This document shows, in pieces, positions 23,133-36,400 of a stretch of DNA of 59,060 nucleotides. The notes beneath the pieces are model-generated. The model made no database searches, was not told where the DNA came from, and saw only the letters and a list, made by a program, of their open reading frames with translations. Source of the stretch: Lingula anatina. Taxonomy: Eukaryota > Brachiopoda > Lingulata > Lingulida > Lingulidae. The DNA is taken from contig NW_019775664.1 in assembly GCF_001039355.2 (NCBI RefSeq), positions 196,651 to 255,710 on the forward strand, written 5' to 3'. The translations under genes and the position numbers were made by a program. The stretch's first letter is position 1. The number at the start of each line of letters is the position of its first letter.

Positions 23133-23913
23133 GTAATTTTTGTAATTTATGCTTAGTCTTTAAATAAAAACTGTTAAATTTGAAAGATTTCTGACTCCCA
23201 ACATAAACAGCAGGTTATTATATCATTCTATTTGTTTTTAGCCATGGATTTTGAAAGTCAAACTTAGCTTATTCAATCATCACAGCCATTGTACTGGAAT
23301 TGCCACTCATTAAGCCCAGTCTTTTAAATTAAACCACCTGGGATAGAATTTGTTACACAGAAAATAATGAGGCAGTTCATTCTTTATCTGCCCTTGTCTC
23401 AAGGTCTGTAGGTCTGTGGTTTATTTGGCATTATATTTCCACATAATTGACCAATGCTTTTAAAACAAGCCCTTGAATAAAATAAAACAAATAATAAACA
23501 GATGAATTTGATGAATTTAATATTAAAAAAAACAAAAACAACAATCACAGCTTTTTATTTAAGCTTTTTTCTTCAACACAAACTAAATATCATTAAAGCT
23601 TGTCTCCCAAGATAAAATGCAATGTTTCAACAAGTTAAACCTAACATATGATTATCTTAAATACAGACAGCTGTGTAATTTCAAGCAACAAAGTATTTGT
23701 TTAATAATGGTCTACGAGTTCAACAAATGATACCAAAATGCACTGCATCCAAAATGAAATATTACAACAAAATAAATTGCCTTAACTTCTAAAGTAAATG
23801 ATAGCAAAAGGTAAACTATAAACTATACAGAAAACATTTCAAAAATTTTAATAAACATTATTGCAAAAATTCTAATAAAATCAAGTGTGTTAAAAACAAA
23901 AGACAAAACTTAC
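23133..23913. other. Convergent intergenic region, no gene seen
   Basis: AT-rich DNA between mARC and the DNMT3 3' end. Read on the minus strand it contains AATAAA near 23555, a possible DNMT3 poly(A) signal. Confidence 0.4.
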
Positions 23914-24112
23914 CACTTTCCAGTAACGCATTGTGAAAATTATGTGAAAAATAATCTTGAAGAAAGTGGTACAACATCCCCTTGATGTTTGTAACTCTAA
24001 TATATTCAGTGTTGTAATATTTTATCAATTCAACTCTTTGTATAAAGAAATATACCTTTCCAAGATAACCTTGTAGCTCAACCACTCTATCAATGAAAAA
24101 ATTATGCTTTGC
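23914..24112 (-). other. Possible unassigned exon downstream of DNMT3
   Basis: On the minus strand a strong acceptor (T-rich tract then CTCAG) at 24113 opens a frame of 66 codons, AKHNFFIDRVVELQGYLGK and onward, with a consensus donor GTAAGT just after 23914. An internal donor (AAG then GTATAT) lies after LGK. The peptide matches nothing I know. It lies beyond the DNMT3 stop codon, so it may be 3' UTR sequence that is open by chance, an alternative last exon, or another gene. Confidence 0.25.
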
Positions 24113-24487
24113 CTGAGAAAAAAAAGATCCCTCAAATCATTTTAAATAAACATTTTAAATAAACTAACAAATGACTAGAGAGACAAGTCAAGACAATGCA
24201 AAGCCAACCAAAGTATATATAGTCCTTTTAAAATGTGTTATAGTTTGTGGGTGATAAAAATAAGGTCCTCCACAGGAGAGAATCACAGGCAAATGAATTA
24301 ACTGGAAAAAAATACACCTTGTTTCGGTACAAAAATTAATGTCATACATGGAAAGTCAGTAAGATTGCCAAAAATGAAAGATCTATTGAAGTTCGCCATT
24401 CATTCTTTCCCCCCCTGAGATCAACATTCCTTTTTTGTAAACTATGAATGGAAATCTAAACAGTAACATTTTTCAACAACATAATTC

Positions 24488-27400
24488 TCAGTTGTTGTTG
24501 TTGAGATAAAACTGCTTCAATGGTGTGAATAGATGCTTGATAACAGGCACACTCCAAGTTTTACCCAGGAGTTTATGGCGTTTAGCTACAGGAAGGTTGC
24601 CTACATCTGTGTAGTGGGCTGGAAATCCAAATATTCTGAAAATAAAATTTTTGAGTTTTAATGGCATGCCTCATGATTGGATAAAAGACTCATAAAATCA
24701 ATTTAAAAAAGCACAGATCTGGAAAGCACCCAAGACTTAGAAAATAAGACACATGAAATGAAAATGCTTGATGATTTTTCATCCCCTAATATTTATTTGC
24801 AATACTATATTGATTAAACTTGCCTCTCTAACTCTGGTATCCAAAGTGTGTCATCTTGACCGTCCATCTTGACAGGAAACAGTTCATACTTTTGTCTTAG
24901 GGAGTTTGATCTGGTAGTCACAGTGCGGATTTTCTTCACCTGACAGAAGAAAATATAAAGCAATGTATTCAGGATAAGTGAAAAAATATCCAGTTCACTT
25001 AGATTAAATTACTGAAACAGTAGATTAAATAAGAAATAAGTAAGAGAATTATGCTGGGTACAAATTTTAGAGGACATTTAGTCGGCTGTTTCACAATCAG
25101 GGTGAACAATTAAATGTGGTTAATGTTACAAGTGTCTGATAAATTTACAATTTATGATTGGAGATTGCTGATAGACTGATATCAAAGACACTGTTCATAG
25201 CAGCAAAATAAAAAAAGAATTATAATAATCGGACTACAATTTACAAAAATATGGCCAATTATGTGTCCAAAAAGTACCTATTTCTAGCTGTTACGATGGG
25301 TCATTTGCAACTTAGGTCATAAATATGATGCACTAGCTTTTTATGTCAATAATTTATGGTGAATATGATATTGGTATATAATCCCCACAACATATGTCTT
25401 CTCTTCTAGCAGGTTCTTCCAAAGATATGTTCTAAGTAAAAATTTATTTTAACCATTTTGCTGAAACAGGCTTTTGTACACATTTTACTTATTTATGTTA
25501 ATGCAATGAAAAACATATTTGATAAGGCCAAATATAACTTTGAAATCACCTACGTGTAAATAAGATGAATTTACCATGTTATGACTTAAACATAACAAAG
25601 GAGTTGTGCTTATGTAACCATTATTATTAATGCTATGGTATTTATAATCATGAGCCCCTTGGTGTCTCCTACTTTTTGTAGTGTCAGTACCCCCTTATCT
25701 ATTTTATTTAGGAATCACAGCATATTCTGTCTGATTTTACTATTCTATAATGTCTACACTGACATTTATTTTGCAGGAAGAAAATAGCACATAACCCCTT
25801 ATTATGAAAAGATATGCAAAAATTTGGTGCCAAATGTAGTGTCCGTACCCCTACTGTAGTGTCCATACCCCCAAGTTATACATTAACGATTGGATAACTG
25901 GCTACATATCAATGATGATAAAACTTCAAAATATGATGCAAATTTTTGTTTTAGGCTATATAAAATGCATTCTTGTCTTATGATGTTTAAAAAAAACATT
26001 GTATATAAATATATATTCGATAAAGTGATACTGATTAATTAGAGTCAGGCAAGAGATTTTGCAAAGAAATAATATCAGTAAAGATGCTACTCTTTGCATT
26101 CAAAATGAACAATATTGGTTTGAATATATTGCCAAATATAGCTAATTGCAAAATAATAAATTGTTTATGGATTAATATTATATGGATTAATGTATATGAT
26201 ATATTTTGAGGGGGTACGAACACTTCAATACATGAATAATTAACAGTACATTTATTATACTCTCAGTGAATGAAGTATCAAATATGGATGACAATAAACA
26301 AAAAGCCAAACAGGAAAAGAAAAAGGTATCCTGAATATTTTATTGTCAGCAAAAAATAATTTTGAAAAAAAAGACGTCAAAGAGCTAATATCCGTAAAGA
26401 TGCTAATAATCTTGTTGAAGCACGTAAGGAAGACGTTGAATGCACATAGCATAGCATAGAAGCAAAAAAAAAGAATCATCATCCTAGGCTGGCCCAGCAA
26501 GAAAGACTAAAGTAAAGAGAAGAAATTAGGGCATACTGACAGAGAGTTAAGGAGAAGCAGAAAGCCAACAATCCTGAAAACAGTAGAACAAGAGGTGCAA
26601 ATTAACGAGAGATGAAAAAGAAGAAAAGACTCCAAAAACAGGAATCAAGACTGAAAAAAAATGAATAGATAAAAAAGGTCAAGCAACAGAAAGAAAAGTT
26701 AAAATTTAAGTCTGGTGAATGAAAGTCACACTGAATGACACACAACCAAGCTCCAGCATCCACTGAAAAACGTGCTGTGGTGTTTCTCCAAAAAACTCTT
26801 TGATTAATACATGTACTTGTATCCTTTTGGTTAAAGTACTGCTGTTATATCTTTAGTTTGACATTTTTTAGACTTTTGGCAAAAATAACTGGTAAACAAT
26901 ATGATATTTCAGTTACAAAAGCATCAGTTACTTGAATGTGTAGTGTCCGTACCCCCAGATCATAGTCTAAGGGGCGTTCTGTTAATTTGAGCCTAGCACA
27001 AAAAGTAATTAATCTTGTGCTCTAAAAATTGTAGATATCACAGTTAAGATGTTATTATTTTATCTGTTACAAAATTAAACAAATGCATCAGAGTTCTTTT
27101 TTCTCTCAATGTGACCCCTATTTTGAACCCCTGATCGTGAAACAGCCGTTAACTGTTTATCTGGAGTGCGGTGATTCTCCAAAAACTTCCTTTTTTGTTT
27201 TATTTTTATTTCTTTTCAATTGCTGGATCTTTATTTTAATATTTTTCATTTGAAATTGACACAAATAGAAGGAAATATATATTATTTCAGTTATAAAAGC
27301 ATCAGTTTCTTGAACGTGTAGTGTCCGTACCCCCTAATCATAGCCAAAGGGGTGTCATGTTAATTTGAACATAACACATAAACTAATTGTTGTTGTGCTC

Positions 27401-30400
27401 TACAATTTTGGGTTTTCATAGTTAAGATGTTATTCTTTTTGCCTGTTACAAAATAAAACACATGCATCAAAGTTCATTTTTCACTCAATGTGACCCCTAT
27501 TTTGTACCCCTGATCGTGAAACAGCCGAGTGCACTAGTCTTATAAAAATTTTTTTAAAAATAAAAATCCCAGGTAAATATAAATTTGTCTTATTAATGAG
27601 AGACTGCATAACATTTTTTAATTTTTACTTTAATTTTCTATTTTTTCTTCAATAGCTACATGATTAACAATATATCATTTCCTCATCTTCATCATATAAA
27701 CAAAGGTTTTCTTTTTTAGTAAAATGTGTATGTGTGTTACACATTGAATAAATGTAGAGGTCTCATATCTCTTAGACTGCATTCCCTTTACCTTATCCTA
27801 CTAGCAGAGTCGATATATCTCAGTGGGGATTTTCACTAATGGGCAGTCAATGTTATCAGCAAGATTGTTTGGCATGCCCCCTTGCAAATATAAAGCAACA
27901 TGAACATTACTGACCATAAAGTATCCACCCCGACTTTACTCAAGTACTTCAAGTTATGAAGGGGTGTGCCAGACATTTTAGCCTCTAAAACTGAATGCAA
28001 GTTACCGAGAATCTCCAAGGAGTTAGATCGATCCAGTTGGTATAGTAGGGTTATGGGAATGCTCCCTTGCCCAGACAAAGCAACATGTATATACCTGTAG
28101 CTGTTGTACTTACTGTTGCCCTCCTGTTACAGTTTGGTGTAAGTGACCCGTCCACATTGACAGCATTCTGGAGATGAATAGTCTGAGGGGCACTGAAACA
28201 GGGCAGAATTATCTACAAACTTCATCAAAAACTTTTTTTTCATTATTCCTGCCATTTATTTTGTGCTCTCTTCCCTAAACAAGAAAATAAGACTGCATTA
28301 AGATAAACTCATTGTACAAGCGTGATTGATCCAACTCTGCAGGTGATTCTGGCTAAACAGCATTCAGTGTAATCAGCTTAATTGGCTCATGTGATGAGTG
28401 AAAGAGCTTCCGAAGGCCAAGTGTGCATGACAGTTAATTAACCACCTTTGCTGGAAGAGTGTGAGACAATCATATTGCATTGACTGCACTTAAGCAAGAA
28501 TCTCTGCAGAGTTGGATTGATCGAGCTGGTACCATAGGTTTATCTGAACACTCCCTCAGACACCAGTGGACAAAGGATGTTGGTGTCAACATGGATCAAA
28601 TTCTTCTACACATAATATTTATATGTTCTATTTAAGAAAATTTTGGTGTCATACAAAGTTCTTTTCATGTTAAAAAGTATTTTTTTACCTGTACATCCCT
28701 GGAATGTTTCCCCAGAAATATCGTGCTCTCTGCTGTGCAGAGAAGTACCTAGCATCCCACATGGCAGGTCCACACTGAAATATAACATGCCAGTCACACA
28801 AGTGCTATACAGAAATAAATTTTTTGATTATAAAATTTTGTCTCCAAAGTTTTGATTATTTTTGCCCATTAAAAAGATCACGTAATTACCACAACTTAAA
28901 AACTATAAATCAACTAAATTGTTATATACATTTTACATAACCATTTTAAACTTTCAGAAATGTCATTGCGTTACATGCTCTCTTGCTTCATGACAAGGGG
29001 CATTGTTGCCATTTATCTAATGTGCTATAAGTTTACCCTGCATTTGTACAGAAATGTGAATTGAGATTCTTAAATATTGTGAATAGTAATATTACCCCTA
29101 GGAATCTGCTAATAGTTGTCTTAGCCTCACGCAACATTGACACCACATTTTCAAACAACCAAAACACATGTCTGTCCTGGTTTAACTCCTTCACCATGGT
29201 CAAGATTCTATAATACTCAAAAAAGAGTTGCCCTGTACCATCTGAATAATACAAGAAAAACAATACAGTCTTTGATCTCTGTCATTATAATTATGATAAT
29301 CTAATAAAGGTATGTTTAAAAAAGATGAAAATTAAGCTGCATACTTGAATGGGCTTAAATACAATCAAAACCTAGGAAAAACTCTGATGTTGCTTACATT
29401 TTAGCCAAAGAATGTCTATAACTTCCAACCAATGTAAAAAAATAATGTTAACAGTTAGGTGACACTTTACCTACCAAATATACCTTTCCTAGCAGGATTG
29501 ACCAATGACAGATCATTGCAGGGTGAGCCTCCTATAACTAAATCTATGGGGCCAATGGAGGCCAACTGGAAAATATTAAGTAATAATTTTTACTTGAAAT
29601 TTACAAGAAGAACAGGGATGATTGTCTTGTGTTTGGGCATACTTACTAATATGTGTGTCAAGCAAAAAGGCAATTTTAAAAACATACACAGGGCTCAACA
29701 CAAACGGTTGTCCGCTTGCCCGGGGCAACTAAAATCTGCCATCGGACAAGTAAATTTTATGTCCAGTTGCCCGGCGGGCAAGTGAATTTTTTTCCTTTTG
29801 TTAGTACAATGTTAGATCTGATGTTAAAAGATTGAAGCATTACACGTTTTTCCCTTTTTGCACAATAACGTCACAAACTGTAACATACGTCAATGCCAGA
29901 TTTCTAAAAATAACTGGCAGTCACTATCTCCGTCGGCAGTGCCTCGTTTTCAGAGTGCTGCCATATTCTATACTTTGAAGTATTTAGTCAAACTAAAACG
30001 AGGCAAGTTGTTCTTGGAAAAATGTAGCCACGTGATTAAAGTTAAGAAGGCACTCTCTCACATTTATTTGGCACTTTTTGTATTGGTTGGGAAATATTTA
30101 GAAGCATATAATTTCCAAGCTTTAACCACGAAAGAAGTGGAAAATAAGNNNNNNNNNNNNNNNNNNNNNNNNNNNNNNNNNNNNNNNNNNNNNNNNNNNN
30201 NNNNNNNNNNNNNNNNNNNNNNNNNNNNNNNNNNNNNNNNNNNNNNNNNNNNNNNNNNNNNNNNNNNNNNNNNNNNNATACAGTTTACCATATATGGTGC
30301 TGAGACTGATCTGCTTCAAGTATAAATTCCATCCAGTCTAAAGTATCAAATCTGTAAAGGTGCAAGCATGAATGGACCGATTCACATTTAAATAATACAT

Positions 30401-33400
30401 TCACCTTTTCTCTGTCCAACTTTGTGATGTCCCCTAGTTGGATGACCGAGTCCCCATGGTTGGCCCTGGTCACAGTGACAGCACAGTCATCTATCTCTGC
30501 TGCATAGTACTTGTCTGTGACAATACCCAGGCTGTCTAGAGCAACTTTACCTTAGAAAAGGACATAATAATATGTTGTTTTTTTTTCATATCCAATTAAA
30601 ACAATGCAGATATTGCCAAAACTAGATCATTACAAGTTCTTATTAAATATTGGATTAATTCATTGCTCAATTAATAGCAAACTGGTATACCCGAGTACAT
30701 GTACAAGCCAGTATACAGTCAGGCACATGCAAGTTTGCCATGTTAATGACATGTCTGTTTGTTGTGCACATTCCTTCCAACAATAATTATCATATTCCTG
30801 TTATATATGTTTTATTCATAGTTAATAACTTGAAATTGCTTTTCTGAGCAAGCAATAAACAACTGTAACTGCTGACAGCAATTTAGTGAAATTTGAAAGA
30901 GATAACAAGTCTATTTTCAAGGGCCAAAACTGTTTTTTATTTTCAACCAATTTGAAATAAGCTTAATTCTATGAAAGTGGAGTGTTCATGCCCTTAAGTG
31001 AACTTCATCTTAATCAAAGGCCTTAATAATTCATACATGCCCAGGCAAAATTTATTAAGGTACATATATAATAACTTACCAGTGCCAATGCCATCAAACA
31101 AAGACAGGACTGTCACTGCACGCCTTGGAAGAAAGTCAGAGATGTTTGGGGCCTGAAATTCAGATATAAAATAATATGATCATGATATAATCAAGGATAG
31201 CACCTGACATAATTGACTCTAGTTATGCAAGTATTCTAGGGTTCTGATATCGTAAGTGTATTGATACCAAATATCTTTTTATAGCAACACAATTCCCTCG
31301 TAGGTTTAAAGTGCCATTTCTCTACAAAAAATGAAATAAATAAATAAATCAACATCAAGCAGCAATAATGAGTGAAAAGTTATTAACTACATCTTTCTCT
31401 CTTTAGAAAATGAATACCTTTGGGCATTAAGAAAACTTTCGTGTTAATGGCAATTTAAATATCAACAAGGACATTTAAATACATTACATACATGTACCTG
31501 AACTGTGCTGCTAGGCTGATATAATTTCATAATATTTTGCTGCCAGTCTAATTTTCTCTGTAGTAAACCATGTGTCTCTTGGGCATATTCACTGCACATA
31601 TAACAAACCCACATCTCTTTTTCACTCAAAACTTTGGTGCTTCCCTCTCCTACCAGAGATTCAATGCATCTGGTACAGTATACCCTAATAATGGAAATGT
31701 GATTGTACATTGCCCCATGGACAACATATGATTTTTGACTTATCCAATACATCTGAATAAAAGCAAATTAAGTCATTCTCAAAGACTGTCACGATAAAAG
31801 CTTGCATGGTTATTGAATTTTAATATCTAAAATGTAATTTTTTATGCCCTGGAAAAATGTTCAACTCGATGCATCATCAAAAATAGAAAGTTATGATGAA
31901 AAGTAGGCCTTTTATGATTCTTAGAACGAATAAACACAGCTAAAATGAGATTCTCTGCATCCATTCCAAAACAGTAATAGGTACATTAGGTATGTCCAAA
32001 TGAAAGAAAATCTGTATAATAATTGAAGGAGATTGTGGAAACAGATAACCATCATGCTTACCTGTTACAATCCTCCACATCACACACGAATAACACACCG
32101 CCATTTCCACAGATGATACAATACGTCAAACTGCCATCTTCTCCATAAGCAAACATGGTCACACGCAGCTCTTCCTAGAAAAACAAATAATGCATTCTTC
32201 AAGACAATGTCATGACAGTTATTTACTGAAAGAAAAAGTTGTATGGTTAAATGTGTAATGTAATGGAAATGACTCACACTGAAGTGACAATCAGTGATAC
32301 AGAAACTTTATGTGAAAAGAGAGACATATGTCTCCTGTTTCATAAAAATATGAGACACAAGGTTCAAAACAAGGGACACATCATAAACACCATTTTTTAT
32401 TTCCATAAAACAAGTTTTATTCTTAAAAAAAAAAAAAAACATTTGCTCCTTGAAACACTCTTAGGCATGATTACCAGAAGTGCCATTATTAATGTCATGT
32501 CAATGTAGTAATGTCAATAAAGTAATGTCATGTCATTACACCACAAATGACAAGTATGTTGATGGCAATGTGGTCAAACAGGAATGGGCAATACTGAAGG
32601 AATTGGTCCTGGCAAACACTTACAGTTGTGACAGTATGAAAGAACTCTAGGCAATTATCAACGTATTTCATAAGGAGAATTTCCCTAACTTGTGCAAATT
32701 AGCTGGCATAGCACTTGCCCTCCCAATGCATACTGCAGACGTAGAACGTGGCTTTAGTGCTCAAAATATAATCAAATCTAGCCTTAGAAATAGACTGATC
32801 AGTGAAAATTTACAAATGTTGATCGCCATAAAACTAAATGGCCCCCTTTCTCAGGATTTTGACTTTAGAAGTGCTCTTGGTGTGTTTAAAGCAAAACGAC
32901 AAAGGCATTTCTCATGAACATTTCTCAAACAACATTGCCAAAGATTGCCAAGAGCGATACAATGCATCTAGACTGTTATAAAAGCTAAACCAACGGACAG
33001 AATGTATTTATCCTGATCTTGGGAGCATCTAATACATCCTGTAGAGAAGCCAGTCCACTAATGCGCTTGGCGGAGTGTTTGAACCAGTAGTAGATATTTG
33101 TCATGAACTCCTGGTAGGTCTTCAAATATGGCACTCCATTGGCTGCTTGGCTAGACACCAGTGCAAGTTGGTGAGCAATGCAGTGCAGTTTAATGAGCTG
33201 TGGATTTATTTCTCTTTTTAGTCTTGTACCGACTCCATTGTGTTTTCCGGTCATAACCTGATGAGATAAAGATTTAAATTAATTTTTCCATATCAACATC
33301 TGATGACCTAACCAATATTTTAGAAAAATTGAAACTATTAATTTATTTCATTATTAAAAAGTTTCCAAACTATTTAATATTTTAGAATTTTTCATAAATA

Positions 33401-36400
33401 TAACAGACTGACAGTAATAATTATAATCCTGACTAAATAAAATTCATGAATGAAATTTCAAATATTTATTCTATTTATTGTTTCCTTGTAACATATCATA
33501 TATCCAGTACATTATTTAATTTATTCTATTTATCAACTTCACACCAATTGTTTTTTATTTATTGTTTCTTGATAATATTATGCAATACTGACCGATGCAC
33601 TGTCACTTCCTAGTCCTACTACCTTATCAGGCGGCATTTCAAACTTTGTCAGGAGATTTTTGACAGATGTTGCAATGGTGTCTGCTTTCCCATCAAGTAC
33701 TTCACAATTCTCTAAGAAAATGGTCTCTGGTTTACAGCCTGATGATATCCTCGCATACACACTAAGTTTTTTTGTACTAGTAATGTCACATGATTCATCA
33801 CAAAGCACAGAGATATAGTCGGCATCTGTCAGCTTTTTTCTCATATCTCGGAGAATCACTTCGTATATACTCTCTTGAAAGTCTTTGGTAATAGTGTAGG
33901 ATTGGTAGCTTTTTGCGATTGGCGCAAGAGCACTGCAGCCTTGCTGTATCAAAAAATCAACAAAATCTGGGTACTTGGATGTTGCTATGTCCTGCTTTGC
34001 CAAGAAATATATTGTTCGTAGAGCATGGATTATGGTACTGTCATTCTCACTAAACTGATTTTTTACCATTCTCGATAGAGTTGACCTTGAGATTTCATCT
34101 TGTACCGACTGGCGATGGTCAGCTGCTGAAGCATGCCGCTCCAAAGTCGTGGTTGTGAAGTTGCTACAGCCTTCGGTAAAAACGTTCTTTTTTGGCTTTT
34201 TACACATAGTGTGCAAAACATATGGTTGTCTTTGTGTTCTAGCCACGTTCATTTAGTTTTCCAAGCTTTATTGAACACTCGTTTGACACGTTTCCGAGGC
34301 AAACAAGCGGCCAGCTGGTCACGAGGTTCAGTTTCACTGTCACTTGGCTCCGCCATGTGCGAGGAGGAAAATTGCGATGAATGCAAAAAGCAGCATGATT
34401 CGCTGAATTCGCAAGCGTTGCTAAGCGTTATAACTGAAAGGTGCGATGTGGTTGGCTGTTGAGTTCCACTCAGTTTCAGGTGATATTGCGCACTCACTGA
34501 ACGATTTTTACTTTGTTTAACTGTTTGGATCATTCCTGATTTTTATTAAATTTGAATATATATGTATTTTTCTGATTTCCTGGTCGCAAAGGTGATGCTA
34601 TTTATGCAACAATGGCCTCATGTTTGGTCGCATTACGGTCGTTTTTTATGAGACAATAATGAAATTTATGGGTCAAATGTCGCAAAGTCGCGCCGTTTCT
34701 GTATCGCTGGACAATATGTCAAATTTGTCGTTGACATATCTTACCACTAGTAATACTAGTACATCACAACTCCAATAGCTAGGTGACTTCACATCAGAGT
34801 CTAAAACTAGATCATGTTGGCCATGGCAATGCTGCAATCATAAACCCACATTTCAATCCAATGATAAATATATAGAAGGTTGGGAGCCATTCACAAGCAT
34901 GGGGTAATTGTAATATAAGCCACTGTCAAGGCACAGCCTTGGTCATAAATCTATGTCACATTTCAATTTTTTCCCCTTCAGATTTTAATACAAACCTCAC
35001 AATCTTCACAAAGCCCTCCATTGAAGTAAGGATGCTGCCCTACTATTTCTTTCTGATCATCACAGGCAATACATACATCTTAAAAAAAACAAAAAATTGT
35101 CAAGTTTTAGTTTTATTAAAATCAATATTGAAAATTAAACTCTCTTTTTCAAACATCCTTTTTCTCTTGTCTTTAAAAGATGTCTAGAGCAATGGCAAAA
35201 GCATGCATGATATGTTGCAAAAACAAGAAACAACAGAAAGAACTTTCCAGTCAAAGAAGTAATATTACAAAAGTTTAGGTATATATGTTAAGTTAGAAAA
35301 AGTATGCATGCTTGCTGTTGATTGTTTGTGCTGCAGGCAATGTTAACACTAACCCCTCATGAAAATGTAAAATGCAGTGAAAATTAAAGTTGGCCACATG
35401 CAACTATTCAAATTCATATGTGAAACATAGGTATTGCTCACACCATCTCTTTTAAATGATGCACTGAAAATAAAAGTAATGCATGCTAATGTTTAAATCA
35501 ATTTAGTGGCCAATTTTATAAATTTCTTTTTCACAAAGTACCCTAACATTGATATTAGGGTACTTTTTGGTTTACAAAACATAGGTGTGATGTTGGACAT
35601 GCCCTAGATAATCACTGAAGATATAGGGAAATTAAGGGGGAGGGGGGGTTCGGTCTCACTGAACTGTACCTTCTATCCTTATTGTGCCATTCCTCACACT
35701 GTCCAATACAGAGTCTAAAATATCAAAGTCAAATATAAGCAGTAAAAGATTTAAATTAAAATGTCAAAGTTTGCTGTGAAAATGTTGGCATGTGAAACTA
35801 AAAATATATAACCAGGGTGCTAGTTAACACACACACACACACATGCGCGCCTTACACATGATCTAAACATGAACACCTTTAAAAATGGATATAATTTATG
35901 TGGTATTAAATCTACATTGATATGAGGATTGATGCAGTAAAAAATATTTACAGTGTAGTACCTGGGACAATTATAATAAAATGTTTATTAAGATGCTTAG
36001 TATTCTCCTTTTCATACTAATAAACATTGTAATTTCACACCAATCTTTAAATATGCTATGGTCTTTACTGAACAAGATAATAAAACATTTAAACACTTAT
36101 GAAGAATAACTATTTGTCCTACCCTTTTTCTCCTTATCAGCTGTATCCTCCCGAGATCCAGTTTCTTCCTCCCCATTTTCCTCTGCCAGTGCATTTCTTT
36201 TATCTCTAATCTTTTTCAAGTATTCCTTCACACTTTGAGGAACAGGGTGGTCTACAAAAGAAAATCCTCTCAGCACAACTGTAGCATGTAGTGATACACC
36301 TTGCTAGTTTTTACAAAGAAAACATAAAACTGTTTAAGGAAGCAGTTTCACATATAAAAACAGTTTTGAAATAGGATCAAATCTGATCTAAATCCAAATA

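Noticed and set aside
27836-28078. 80-codon minus-strand frame and possible third foldback copy
   Set aside because: The termini share only short blocks with the foldback family and no inverted pairing could be shown.
29690-29790. GC-rich stretch with GTTGTCCGCTTGCCCGGGGC and CCAGTTGCCCGGCGGGCAAG
   Set aside because: It looks like part of a dispersed repeat in DNMT3 intron 12, but I could not define ends or a duplication, so it is not annotated.
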